Assembly (NCBI RefSeq): GCF_001076885.1
Contig: NZ_JVDT01000118.1
Location: 1 to 64,000 of the forward strand
Direction: 5' to 3'
DNA from: Bacillus sp. 522_BSPC
GTDB taxonomy: Bacteria; Bacillota; Bacilli; Bacillales; Cytobacillaceae
DNA length: 64,000 nt
Within the stretch, counting starts at the first letter, position 1. The number at the start of each line of letters is the position of its first letter. Of this stretch, positions 1 through 7,802 are shown in pieces. The notes under the pieces were generated by a model that worked only from the letters and a program-made list of their open reading frames with translations, was not told the origin of the DNA and searched no databases. A program made the position numbers and the translations under genes.

Positions 1-373
1 TGGCTTTTTTCTAATTATTTGACCTATTTACTATACTAGGCACCATAAAAAGACAAAAACTTAGAACTGTACATATGGAAAGGACAGTTTAACAAAAAAA
101 AATCAATGTATCCTATTGTTCATTCTAAATAGCTTATACCTACCAGATAGACAAACGAAAAAAGCATTTTAGATAGATTTTTGAGGAAAAAACAACAAAT
201 AATACAATAATAGGGGTTGGATTTATTGAAATAACTGGAATTAGTAGCGAAAGAGGAGATTGAATCAGCAAAAAAACATAAAAAATAATCCAAAGGAGAA
301 GGGAAATGATCCAAAAACAAATATATGGTCCAAACGAGGAGAAAAATGATCCAAACCACCCACAAACCAAGCA
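1..373. other. Intergenic stretch, no supported gene
   Basis: Very A+T-rich DNA at the left edge. A 99-codon open frame on the minus strand (about 120-419) overlaps the end of the mechanosensitive channel gene and the terminator hairpin, has no ribosome site and gives a composition-driven hydrophobic peptide, so it is not called. Nothing else is recognised here. Confidence 0.5.
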
Positions 374-400
374 AAGACAAGGCACCCCGTGCCTTGTCTT
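374..400 (-). terminator. Hairpin terminator of the MscS-family gene
   Basis: A perfect 12-bp stem (374-385 pairing with 389-400) around a 3-nt CCC loop lies just downstream of the channel gene stop on the minus strand. There is no strong T-run after it, so it is a stable hairpin of terminator type and not a textbook intrinsic terminator. Confidence 0.6.
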
Positions 401-415
401 CTACCCCTACAATCC

Positions 416-1531
416 TCACTCCCCAGCCATCAACTTTTTCCCTTCCTCTTTCTCTGGCAAATAAATCTGCTGACTAGGCAATGCGATTTCTATTCCGTGT
501 TTCTCTAAAATATTTAATATTTGTAAATTCGTATCTTCCTTCACTTCTAAAAACTCTGACCAAACGGTAGTTTTCGAGAAGAAATAGATGAAGATTCCTA
601 AATGGTAATCACGGAATTCCGTGAATCGCACCATGATGACATCTTTATGTACACCCTGGTGTGCATGAAGCATTTCTTCTATTTCTCTTAAAGCGACCCG
701 TAATTTCTCATTTGGCGTGCGATAGGAGAGCGCCAATTCATAGCTGATTTGTCGCTTTGCCATTTTGGACCAGTTTGTGATCGCTTCATTGGACAGCTTT
801 GAGTTAGGAACGGTCACAATCGAATCAGCAAATGTGCGAATTTGCGTACTGCGGAATGTGATATCCTCGACTGTACCTTCCACTGAAGGAGATTGAATCC
901 AGTCCCCCTTGGAAAATGGCTTTTCCGTAATAATCACAACACCGCCGAAGAAGTTAGCAACAGTATCCTGTGCTGCTAAGGAGAAGGCAAGACCAGCAAC
1001 CCCGAGACCAGCAACGAAGGCACCAATTTGAATATCCCAAATGTCCAATATGCTAACAGCAGTAAAGATAACGACAAGCATTCGGAATACCTTCCCTAAG
1101 AAAGGAATCAGCATGCTATCAGCATCTAGCTTTGTTCGCGACACCAGTCGTTCAAAAGGATTCGATTGATCGGAAAAATAATGAAAGATTCCCCAGCCGA
1201 TTAATCCGATAATAAAGGACTTATATATCTGTTGCACAAAGTAGAAAGTAGTAATCGGAAATGGCAAATAAGTTAAAGCCAAGTAAGTTCCGATAATGAC
1301 CCAGAACCAACGAAGTGGTTTTTCAAACGCTAATAATACTTTGGAAACCGTAGCTACTGGTAATTTCTTTACCATTCCTAACACTAACTTGAAAATATAG
1401 GTCGTAAATAGCTTTCTAAACCCTAAAAAAACAAGAAAGATTAGCAAGGCAATCCCAATATCCATCCAGTTAAACCGCTCAAAAGCAGCGATAAATCGCT
1501 CCCATTGCGACCATACTTGTAAATCATCCAT
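416..1531 (-). CDS. MscS-family small-conductance mechanosensitive channel
   Basis: A 371-residue membrane protein that should open under membrane tension to release osmolytes during hypo-osmotic shock. Several hydrophobic helices fill roughly residues 20-190 and end in the glycine/alanine-rich pore-lining helix (about 170-195, with AGLGVAGLAFSLAAQ). The MscS beta domain follows with FFGGVVIITEKPFSKGDWI, VEGTVEDI and TVPNSKLSNEAITNWS. It resembles the short Bacillus YhdY/YkuT-type channels in length and order. The ATG at 1531 is preceded on the minus strand by GAGGTGA at a normal distance. The gene appears monocistronic, with its own 3' hairpin, and is unrelated to the polysaccharide genes that diverge from this end of the window. 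Family assignment is firm; channel conductance class is inference. Confidence 0.93.
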   Translation of the reverse strand: MDDLQVWSQWERFIAAFERFNWMDIGIALLIFLVFLGFRKLFTTYIFKLVLGMVKKLPVATVSKVLLAFEKPLRWFWVIIGTYLALTYLPFPITTFYFVQQIYKSFIIGLIGWGIFHYFSDQSNPFERLVSRTKLDADSMLIPFLGKVFRMLVVIFTAVSILDIWDIQIGAFVAGLGVAGLAFSLAAQDTVANFFGGVVIITEKPFSKGDWIQSPSVEGTVEDITFRSTQIRTFADSIVTVPNSKLSNEAITNWSKMAKRQISYELALSYRTPNEKLRVALREIEEMLHAHQGVHKDVIMVRFTEFRDYHLGIFIYFFSKTTVWSEFLEVKEDTNLQILNILEKHGIEIALPSQQIYLPEKEEGKKLMAGE

Positions 1532-1629
1532 CTAAATCACCTCGAAAAACATTATAGCATAGGAATGGGCAAACCCAAGCAACTCACTTATAAGAGTAAA
1601 TAAAATGTAATATGACAAGCCTATCCATA

Positions 1630-1660
1630 GAAAAAAGGATCAGCATTCCTGCTAATCCTT
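1630..1660 (-). terminator. Intrinsic terminator after the amidase pseudogene
   Basis: An 11-bp stem with one G-T-type mismatch (1635-1645 with 1650-1660, loop TTCC) is followed in the minus direction by a run of T (AAAAAA at 1631-1636 on the plus strand). It sits 8 bp past the stop of the broken amidase gene. Confidence 0.75.
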
Positions 1661-1668
1661 GATTAAAG

Positions 1669-2319
1669 TTAAAATCTTTCAAAATACTCTTCGATGCCAT
1701 CTGCAATTGCTTTTGCTAATTTATTCTGATAGCTGCTCGTTACAAGCTTTTTACGCTCAGCCGTATTATTAATAAATCCAAGCTCCAGTAAAGTAGCTGG
1801 TACTGCTGTTTCTTGTAAAACAGCAAGTGTTTCACCATCAATGCCACGATTAGTGGCATCTGTTGCGCTAATCATTTCATTCTGTATCAAATCCGCTAGC
1901 AATGTGCTTTTCATCACGCGGTTTGGATCATTATGCTTATCGCTATTGATGACAGAAGGGTATGCTGGATTATATTTGTAGTAATACGGTTCGATTCCAG
2001 ACGCTGTAAACGAGCCAGCTCCAGTTGAATTATGATGGATGCTCACAAAGATGTCTGGATAAGCTCATCCTGCTTTTTTTGAACGGCCTAGTTAAAGAAA
2101 GATAGTATGAGACAGATAGACAATATGCCACGGTCTTTCAATAGCTTTTGCACTTTCTTCGCAACCGATAACCGATAAATTCAAGCCAGCTTCTGTATAG
2201 CCAACAGCCATTGCACCTGGGTCAGATTCATCATGTCCAGAATCTAAGAAAACAGATTTTTCCTTTTTAAATGCCTTTGTTTCACTCACAGACGAGCCAC
2301 TACCTTTTGAAACAAGCAT
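1669..2319 (-). pseudogene. Broken N-acetylmuramoyl-L-alanine amidase (Amidase_3)
   Basis: Two fragments of one zinc amidase that would cleave the peptide stem from peptidoglycan. The upstream piece (2319-2092) keeps VFLDSGHDESDPGA and LNLSV, the first metal-binding block. The downstream piece (2078-1669) keeps YPDIFVSIHHNSTG and the C-terminal TLLELGFINN block with the catalytic Glu. Frame is lost after LNLSV because of a 7-bp tandem duplication (ACCGATA at 2164-2170 and again 2171-2177 on the plus strand); removing one copy restores KKVQKLLKDRG, typical of the family. The segment that should join the pieces is also missing, so there is a deletion as well. A 125-residue frame could be translated from 2046 but lacks the first His ligand and should be inactive. 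Confidence 0.88.
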
Positions 2320-2914
2320 AATTTAAATGGCCACTAATCGCTTAGCCCATCCTTCAAATCCAACTTCCATTCCATTTTTCGCCCATCCAATCCTATGCAT
2401 AAACACGGTAATGTTTCGCCGGATAGCCAGTAAGACTTATATGGATACCTTCAAGATACTTATGCAGAATATATCTGTATAACACTACTTATCTAGCATT
2501 ATTCTGGTAGAAAAAAGCACTGTTTTTTGGTAATTATAAAAAATGGTATATACAGGAAGAAAGAACTAGTAATGTTGACATATTTGTCAAAAATAAAAAG
2601 AAATGAAACATATATTTAATTTTGCAACCAGTAGTCTCTATAACATAGTGCATAAAAATGGATGTACTTTAGTGAAAGGGGTTCTTTAGTAAATTTATAA
2701 AATTACATCTTCTTTGGTTAATAAATCCCTTATCACCATTGCTTTCAGAAAAAAATAATATTTTAATAACATAAAATCAATATATAATATAGAAGAAACT
2801 AGGAAGCGTTTACATATTGTCGGGATAATACGTAATAATAGAGATCAATAATAAAGAAAAAGAATAAAATAAAAAATCGTCTAAATTTCCTATCACAAAT
2901 AAGTAGAAAAGATG
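2320..2914. other. Intergenic region upstream of EPS cluster I
   Basis: About 0.6 kb without a convincing gene. On the minus strand next to the amidase fragment, a short frame (about 2327-2390) reads GWAKNGMEVGFEGWAKR and may be more debris of the amidase locus. A 16-bp palindrome TTGACATATTTGTCAA sits at 2575-2590. The rest is A+T-rich DNA leading into the EPS promoter. Confidence 0.4.
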
Positions 2915-2944
2915 TATAATGGACATAAGTTCTTTATAGAGAAC
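2915..2944 (+). promoter_or_regulatory. EPS-I promoter with SinR-type operator
   Basis: A perfect -10 box TATAAT (2915-2920) is followed directly by the 16-bp inverted repeat GTTCTTTATAGAGAAC (2929-2944). Read on the two strands its half-sites are GTTCTTT and GTTCTCT, both exact matches to the published SinR consensus GTTCTYT. The operator would cover the transcription start (about 2927) and block initiation. No good -35 box is visible at 17 bp, so an activator may be needed. This is the first of the repeated operators described in the findings. Confidence 0.7.
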
Positions 2945-2997
2945 AAAAAGTGCATATATAATCTTGTATTGAGTACAATAAATTAGGAGGGAAACAA

Positions 2998-3750
2998 TTG
3001 GAAGGAATAAAATCGATTAAAGAGATTTTAGCTATTTTGAAAAAAAGATTATTGCTTATATTAATGGTATCCATTGGAGCTGGAATTGTAAGTGGCTTAT
3101 ATACTAATTACAAAATAACACCACTCTATCAAAGTAGCTCTCAGCTTTTGGTTAATAAAAATATCGAAAAGGTAGTCGATGTTAGTGAATTGGATGTTAG
3201 ATCAAATATGGATTTGATAGATACATATATTGTTATTATAAGAAATCCAGTTATTTTGAATGATGTAGTGGAGAAACTTCAATTGCCAATAACAGGGGAA
3301 CAATTAAGTAGCCAAATTCAAGTAGCTAAACAAGATTCCACACAAGTTTTAAATGTAACTACAACTGACACAGACCCAGAACGTGCTGCAGAAATTACAA
3401 ACACTACAGTTAACACCTTTTTAGAAAAATTACCATCCTTAATGAAGGTAAATAACGTGCAAATAATGAATGAAGCCAAAGAAAATTCAAATCCAATTAG
3501 CCCGAATATGATGGTTAATGTAGGAATTGCAGTTGCTTTAGGAGCCATAATTGGAATAGGACTTGTGCTGTTATTTGCATTTTTGGATACGACAGTTAGA
3601 TCGAAGGCGGATTTAGAGAAATTAAATATTAAAGTAGTAGGAACATTATCCACCATTTATGAAAGAGACAGAATACCACACTCTCTTATGCAATCACTAA
3701 AAGCGGAAAGGAGATCATTAAATGTCACCACTACCAAAACGGAATTCTAA
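2998..3750 (+). CDS. Wzz/YwqC-like polysaccharide co-polymerase (modulator), set I
   Basis: A 250-residue membrane protein of the Gram-positive Wzz family, which sets polysaccharide chain length and activates its partner tyrosine kinase. Two transmembrane helices (about 17-36 and 173-194) flank an extracytoplasmic loop. The NPISPN motif before helix 2 is the usual Pro-rich Wzz signature, and the cytoplasmic tail is what binds the kinase. The TTG start at 2998 is chosen because TAGGAGG lies at 2984-2990. The gene overlaps the next one by 29 bp, so the two are likely translationally coupled. It is paralogous to the 34518-35264 protein but has a different C-terminal tail. It heads EPS cluster I behind a SinR-type operator. 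The family is certain; the polymer served is unknown. Confidence 0.88.
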   Translation: MEGIKSIKEILAILKKRLLLILMVSIGAGIVSGLYTNYKITPLYQSSSQLLVNKNIEKVVDVSELDVRSNMDLIDTYIVIIRNPVILNDVVEKLQLPITGEQLSSQIQVAKQDSTQVLNVTTTDTDPERAAEITNTTVNTFLEKLPSLMKVNNVQIMNEAKENSNPISPNMMVNVGIAVALGAIIGIGLVLLFAFLDTTVRSKADLEKLNIKVVGTLSTIYERDRIPHSLMQSLKAERRSLNVTTTKTEF

Positions 3751-4420
3751 ACTAGATAATCCCAGTAATCTTTTATCACATCTGAAACCGAAATCACCTA
3801 TTAGAGAACAATATCATGCCATCCGTGCAAGCATCCAGTTATCTATTAATGAAAATGAAATTAAATCCTTAGCAATTGTATCGGGAGAAGAAGCAGAAGG
3901 AAAATCAACTTTTGCGGCAAACTTAGCGATTGCTTTTGCAGAGGTGGGAAAAAAAGTGCTACTCGTAGATTCTAATTTACGTAACCCCACATTACATGCT
4001 TCATTTGAAGAAAACAATGATGTAGGATTAAGCACGATACTTGTTGATAAGCTTGAAATGGAAGACTGTGTCATAGAAACACCGATAGATCATCTTGAAT
4101 TGCTAACTAGTGGACCTATACCGCCTAATCCATCTGAGCTCCTAGGCTCTTCCATGATGGAAAGATTAGTAGATAACCTATCCCAGCAGTACGATATGAT
4201 TATTCTTGATACACCTGCTCTAGTAACCGTTGCAGATTCGTTATTGCTTTCTAATATATGCGATGGGGTATTAATGGTCGTAAGAAGCAGTAAAAATAAT
4301 GTAGAAACAGTGGAATTTGCGAGGGATATGTTATCTAACTCCAAGGCATATTTTTTAGGAGCCGTATTAAATGATGAGAGAATAAATAAAAGGCAGAGGA
4401 AAAAAGTCAAGATAAATTAA
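3722..4420 (+). CDS. Degenerate bacterial tyrosine kinase (Wze/YwqD-like), set I
   Basis: A 232-residue cytoplasmic BY-kinase-like ATPase paired with the preceding membrane modulator. Walker A is present in unusual form (GEEAEGKST, residues 55-63), and Walker B is seen in MIILDTPA. Two features differ from active kinases. The A' motif reads VDSNLR, with Asn85 in place of the second Asp of the usual DxD. The C-terminus (KRQRKKVKIN) has no tyrosine cluster, the normal autophosphorylation site. The paralogue at 35251 keeps VDADLRKP and four consecutive tyrosines. I infer that this copy binds nucleotide poorly or works as an accessory or regulatory subunit, possibly acting with the second set. 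The start at 3722 overlaps the upstream gene. Confidence 0.85.
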   Translation: MSPLPKRNSKLDNPSNLLSHLKPKSPIREQYHAIRASIQLSINENEIKSLAIVSGEEAEGKSTFAANLAIAFAEVGKKVLLVDSNLRNPTLHASFEENNDVGLSTILVDKLEMEDCVIETPIDHLELLTSGPIPPNPSELLGSSMMERLVDNLSQQYDMIILDTPALVTVADSLLLSNICDGVLMVVRSSKNNVETVEFARDMLSNSKAYFLGAVLNDERINKRQRKKVKIN

Positions 4421-4494
4421 AAGGAATGTACCATACTCTAGTTTAGAAAAAAGTTCCCTTTTAACCAAAAATAAAGTTTTAATAAAAAATATAT

Positions 4495-4553
4495 TTTCAA
4501 CGATTAAATATCTTGCTATAATAACCATTATTATATCGTTCTTTAAAAAGAAC
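4495..4553 (+). promoter_or_regulatory. Internal promoter with perfect SinR-type palindrome
   Basis: TTTCAA (4495-4500), a 16-bp spacer and TATAAT (4517-4522) form a plausible sigma-A promoter in the gap between the degenerate kinase and the CpsB-like gene. Just downstream lies GTTCTTTAAAAAGAAC (4538-4553), whose half-sites read GTTCTTT on both strands. The position relative to the -10 box is close to that at 2929, supporting a shared repressor. Confidence 0.65.
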
Positions 4554-4592
4554 GATTGGTCCTTTTTGGTTTAAGGGAAAGGATGTATTCAC

Positions 4593-5279
4593 TTGATTGA
4601 TGTAAACTGTTTTATTTTCTCTCATATTCATAATGAAGAAAATTATCTAGAAAAGAACTTAAATATTGCAAAGAAGGCTTTTGAACAAGGGGTTCAGACA
4701 ATTATTGCAACCTCATCCGTTACTGAAAATGAAGATAAATCGCTTGAAAGAAAGATTAATGTTCTAAAAGAAAGGATGAAAAAAGAAGAGATAAACCTGC
4801 AAATGATTGTTGAACCTCTTGTCACTATTGATCATACATATAGGAATAAAAGAAATCGAAATTCCAATCATATGGAAAATAGAAATCTATTTATTTATCT
4901 GTCATCCTATGAAATGCCTCTGCATCTAACCGAAACACTCTTTAACTATCAAATTAACGGTAACCGGATTATTCTATCAAGCCCAGAAACATATCCTTTC
5001 TTCCTCACTAATCCAGAGGAATTATATAGTTTAGCAAAGAAAGGGATATTAATCCAACTTTCAGCAGCCAGTATCGTAGGAAAGAATGGTTGGAGGGCAA
5101 AAAGATTAGCAACCGAGTTAATAAAAAGAAATATGGCACATTTTGTTGGAAGCAATGCACAAAGTGAACAAGGGCTACTTCTAGATAAAGCTTATAACTT
5201 AATAAATAAATATTATGGTAGAGAATACACGGAATATTTTCAGAAAAATGCGAAAACAATCACAGAATATAAAAATTGA
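4593..5279 (+). CDS. CpsB/YwqE-like PHP protein lacking its metal ligands (pseudophosphatase)
   Basis: A 228-residue protein colinear with the Mn-dependent PHP phosphotyrosine phosphatases that reset BY-kinases. Every metal-site block is altered relative to the intact paralogue at 36080: HCH at residues 5-7 is NCF, the TPHH block is TSSV, GQE is replaced by an EPL region, FIEF is FIYL, HPER is SPET (130-133), and SDAH is SNAQ (187-190). Length and hydrophobic pattern are kept with no stop or frameshift, so the fold is probably preserved while phosphatase chemistry is lost. The TTG start at 4593 follows AAAGGATG. It has its own promoter and SinR-type operator, which argues for a retained role such as binding phosphotyrosine. 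The family call is sound; the role is inference. Confidence 0.85.
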   Translation: MIDVNCFIFSHIHNEENYLEKNLNIAKKAFEQGVQTIIATSSVTENEDKSLERKINVLKERMKKEEINLQMIVEPLVTIDHTYRNKRNRNSNHMENRNLFIYLSSYEMPLHLTETLFNYQINGNRIILSSPETYPFFLTNPEELYSLAKKGILIQLSAASIVGKNGWRAKRLATELIKRNMAHFVGSNAQSEQGLLLDKAYNLINKYYGREYTEYFQKNAKTITEYKN

Positions 5280-5352
5280 ATGCTGGTAGATAGTGTTATG
5301 GAGAAAGAAAATTACTTAGTAGGAAAAAATGAATATATATTTTTGATCATTT

Positions 5353-5381
5353 GTTCTTAATTAAGAATAAAATAGTTCTTT
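5353..5381 (+). promoter_or_regulatory. SinR-type operator-like sites before the EAR leader
   Basis: An imperfect palindrome GTTCTTAATTAAGAAT (5353-5368) is followed 6 bp later by a further half-site GTTCTTT (5375-5381). These are weaker than the operators at 2929 and 4538 but share spacing and symmetry. A TATATT-like -10 lies just upstream (about 5335), with no clear -35. Confidence 0.45.
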
Positions 5382-5420
5382 TAAATGAATTTTTTGGTGA
5401 TGTCTCTTAACCAATATCAA

Positions 5421-5514
5421 TAGAGGCACTCGGTCATGCTGTGGGTAGAATGGAACATTCAACCTTAGCGCTAGTCTGCGAAAGTGTGATGTGAGGAGAG
5501 GTTAAATGCCTCCA
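5421..5514 (+). ncRNA. EAR (epsC-type) antitermination RNA
   Basis: A compact folded element in the leader between the CpsB-like gene and UDP-glucose dehydrogenase. A closing stem pairs GAGGCA (5423-5428) with TGCCTC (5507-5512). Inside is a hairpin GAATG-gaa-CATTC extended by GGT/ACC. Dense conserved-looking loops (for example CGGTCATGCTGTGGGTAG and TAGCGCTAGTC) fill the rest. Known biology: EPS-associated RNA (EAR) lies in the eps operons of Bacillales and lets polymerase read through terminators in these long transcripts. Position, size, closing stem and the terminator 12 nt downstream all fit. The primary-sequence match is from memory, not from a covariance search. Confidence 0.7.
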
Positions 5515-5525
5515 ATTAAATGCTT

Positions 5526-5568
5526 AGCGAAGAAAAAAGAGAGTTATATTTTTCTTCGCTTTTGCTTT
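5526..5568 (+). terminator. Intrinsic terminator downstream of EAR
   Basis: A perfect 12-bp stem (AGCGAAGAAAAA at 5526-5537 with 5549-5560) is followed by TTTGCTTTTA. It separates the modulator trio from the rest of EPS cluster I and is the likely target of EAR-mediated read-through. Confidence 0.8.
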
Positions 5569-5728
5569 TAGGAAAGAGAAAAGCAAGAGAAGAAATAGGT
5601 TATATAGGTATTGAAGGAAAAAGTGTAACAATTGGTAGATAAAGCTCCCATAAAGTACATAATCGGGTTTAGATATAGTACAAAGCAGCTGGATGAACAT
5701 TCTAGAAGCAAAAAAGGAGGTTATTCAA

Positions 5729-7051
5729 TTGAATATAACGGTTGTTGGTACAGGATATGTAGGAATTGTTACAGGTGTAAGTCTATCAGCCATTGGCCAT
5801 TCAGTAACTTGTTTAGATATTGATAAGGAAAAAATAGAGAAAATGAAGTTGGGTATCTCTCCTATTTACGAACCGGGACTAAGTGAATTAATGATAGAAA
5901 ATATGGAAAGTAATCGCTTGTTTTTTACGACTAGCCAGTATGATGCTTTCATAAAAGCAGATCTTATCTATATTGCAGTAGGTACTCCAGAAAGGGAGGA
6001 TGGTTCTGCTGACTTAACCTTTATTGAGGAAGTTGCATATTCAATCGCAGAGAATATAGTTAGGGATACTATTGTAGTAATCAAAAGTACGGTACCAGTT
6101 GGAACAAATAGAAGGGTGAAAGAAATAATCTTGCAGAATCTAGTGCATGATGTGCAAGTGGAAATGGTATCTAATCCTGAGTTTTTAAAAGAGGGAACGG
6201 CAATTTATGATTCCTTTCATGGTGATCGAATTGTCATAGGAACAGATAAGGAAGAAACAGCTAGGATGATGGAGAAAGTGAATGAACCCTTTGGAATCCC
6301 AGTTTATAAAACATCTATTGAAAGTGCAGAGATGATAAAGTATGCCTCCAATGCGTTTCTCGCAACAAAAATTAGCTTTATCAATGAAATATCTAATATT
6401 TGCGAAAGAGTACAGGCAAATATAGAAGAGGTAGCCGTAGGAATGGGATTAGATACAAGGATAGGACCTCAATTCCTAAAAGCAGGCATTGGCTATGGTG
6501 GTTCGTGCTTTCCAAAAGATACAAAGGCACTAATTCAAATTGCCGGTAATGTTCACTACGATTTTGAATTGTTAAAGGGTGTAGTGAATGTTAATAAGAA
6601 GCAACAGGGATTAATTTTGAATAAATTGAAACAAATTTATCCGAATTTAAGCGGAAAAAGAATTGGCGTATTGGGCTTAGCCTTTAAGCCGAACACCGAC
6701 GATATGCGAGAGGCACCTTCTATACTAATAGTTAAAGATCTTGTAGATAATGGAGCAAAAGTTTACGCATATGATCCCATTGCAATCGAAAATGCCAAAC
6801 GGTTTCTACCTCCTCAAGTAAACTATACATCTTCCACGAGTGAAGCCATCAAATCATCTGATGCAGTCCTTATCTTAACGGAATGGGATGACATCAAACT
6901 AATGGATCTCAGCTTATTTAACAAGATGAATAATCCGATAGTCATTGATGGTAGAAATTGCTTCTCGTTAGAGTTAATGAAGGAAAGTGACATCGAATAT
7001 CACTCTGTAGGAAGACCGAGTATTAATGAAAAAGTAAGAGAAACTTTATAA
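5729..7051 (+). CDS. ugd: UDP-glucose 6-dehydrogenase
   Basis: Oxidises UDP-glucose to UDP-glucuronate with two NAD+, supplying an acidic sugar for the EPS. The 440-residue form starts at TTG 5729, placed right after AAGGAGG (5714-5720) so that the Rossmann motif VVGTGYVG begins at residue 4; an in-frame ATG at 5693 lies upstream of that ribosome site and is less likely. The central domain contains KYASNAFLATKISFINE. The catalytic Cys260 is in GYGGSCFPKDTKAL, followed by the C-terminal UDP-binding domain with GLAFKPNTDDMREAPS. All key residues are present. It is the first enzyme gene after the EAR element and terminator, so its expression probably depends on antitermination. Confidence 0.95.
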   Translation: MNITVVGTGYVGIVTGVSLSAIGHSVTCLDIDKEKIEKMKLGISPIYEPGLSELMIENMESNRLFFTTSQYDAFIKADLIYIAVGTPEREDGSADLTFIEEVAYSIAENIVRDTIVVIKSTVPVGTNRRVKEIILQNLVHDVQVEMVSNPEFLKEGTAIYDSFHGDRIVIGTDKEETARMMEKVNEPFGIPVYKTSIESAEMIKYASNAFLATKISFINEISNICERVQANIEEVAVGMGLDTRIGPQFLKAGIGYGGSCFPKDTKALIQIAGNVHYDFELLKGVVNVNKKQQGLILNKLKQIYPNLSGKRIGVLGLAFKPNTDDMREAPSILIVKDLVDNGAKVYAYDPIAIENAKRFLPPQVNYTSSTSEAIKSSDAVLILTEWDDIKLMDLSLFNKMNNPIVIDGRNCFSLELMKESDIEYHSVGRPSINEKVRETL

Positions 7052-7107
7052 TTGTCGCAACCAGATTTGACTATTTTAGTAGCTCAGAAGAAGGCTGGTG
7101 AAGGTAG

Positions 7108-7785
7108 TTGTCGGTAGGAGAAAAAACGATAGCAAGAGAATTAAATGCAAGGACAGAAGAAGTACTGATAAATGAACAAAAAACCTATCTTATTTTAAAG
7201 CGAGTCCTCGACATACTATGTTCTTTAATGGGGCTAATTTTGCTTTCGATCTTATTTTTCCTTATTGGATTGTTAATAAAGCTTGAGGACAGACGTGGAG
7301 CTGTCTTTTTTAAACAGACGAGAATCGGAAAGGATGGAAAAGCCTTTCAAATGTATAAGTTCCGCTCTATGGTATCCAACGCAGAAGAGCTTAAAGCCTC
7401 TTTAATGGATAAAAATGAGGCAACAGGTCCTGTATTCAAGATCAAGGAAGATCCGAGAGTGACAAGAATCGGAAAATTTATCCGCAAAACTAGTATTGAT
7501 GAACTTCCTCAATTAATTAATGTTTTAAAAGGAGAAATGAGTTTAGTTGGTCCAAGGCCATCACTTCCACAAGAGGTAGCAGCTTATACTCCGTATGAAA
7601 GACAGAGGCTAAAGATAGTTCCAGGAATCACCTGCTATTGGCAGGTTGGCGGGAGAAGCAATATTAGCTTTAATGAATGGGTAGAATTAGATCTTAAATA
7701 TATAAGAGAAAGAAACCTACTAATTGATTTTAAATTGATAGTAAAGACATTTTTTGTCCTTTTTGGATCAAAGGACGCGTATTGA
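7108..7785 (+). CDS. Undecaprenyl-phosphate sugar-1-phosphate transferase (priming enzyme), cluster I
   Basis: A 225-residue short-form polyprenyl glycosylphosphotransferase (Bac_transf family) that loads the first sugar-phosphate of the repeat unit onto undecaprenyl phosphate. One N-terminal membrane helix (about residues 33-55) precedes the cytoplasmic catalytic domain with KFRSMV, the basic/acidic block EDPRVTRIGKFIRKTSIDELPQLINVLKGEMSLVGPRPS in two parts, and PGITCYWQVGGRS. The TTG start has a weak ribosome site (GGTGAAGG). It lies between ugd and a GT2 gene in the same direction. A paralogue at 37892 primes cluster II, so the window encodes two priming steps. The sugar used cannot be read from sequence. 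Confidence 0.92.
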   Translation: MSVGEKTIARELNARTEEVLINEQKTYLILKRVLDILCSLMGLILLSILFFLIGLLIKLEDRRGAVFFKQTRIGKDGKAFQMYKFRSMVSNAEELKASLMDKNEATGPVFKIKEDPRVTRIGKFIRKTSIDELPQLINVLKGEMSLVGPRPSLPQEVAAYTPYERQRLKIVPGITCYWQVGGRSNISFNEWVELDLKYIRERNLLIDFKLIVKTFFVLFGSKDAY

Positions 7786-7802
7786 TTCGAGGAGGCGAAG
7801 AA

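Noticed and set aside
120-419. 99-codon hydrophobic frame on the minus strand
   Set aside because: No ribosome site, overlaps the channel gene end and the hairpin, and the composition explains the hydrophobicity.
2575-2590. TTGACATATTTGTCAA as the EPS-I promoter
   Set aside because: No -10 box lies at the right spacing and it is over 400 bp from the gene; the TATAAT at 2915 fits better.
5632-5823. 63-codon frame starting at 5632
   Set aside because: It overlaps the ugd start in another frame, has no family resemblance and lies in the leader.
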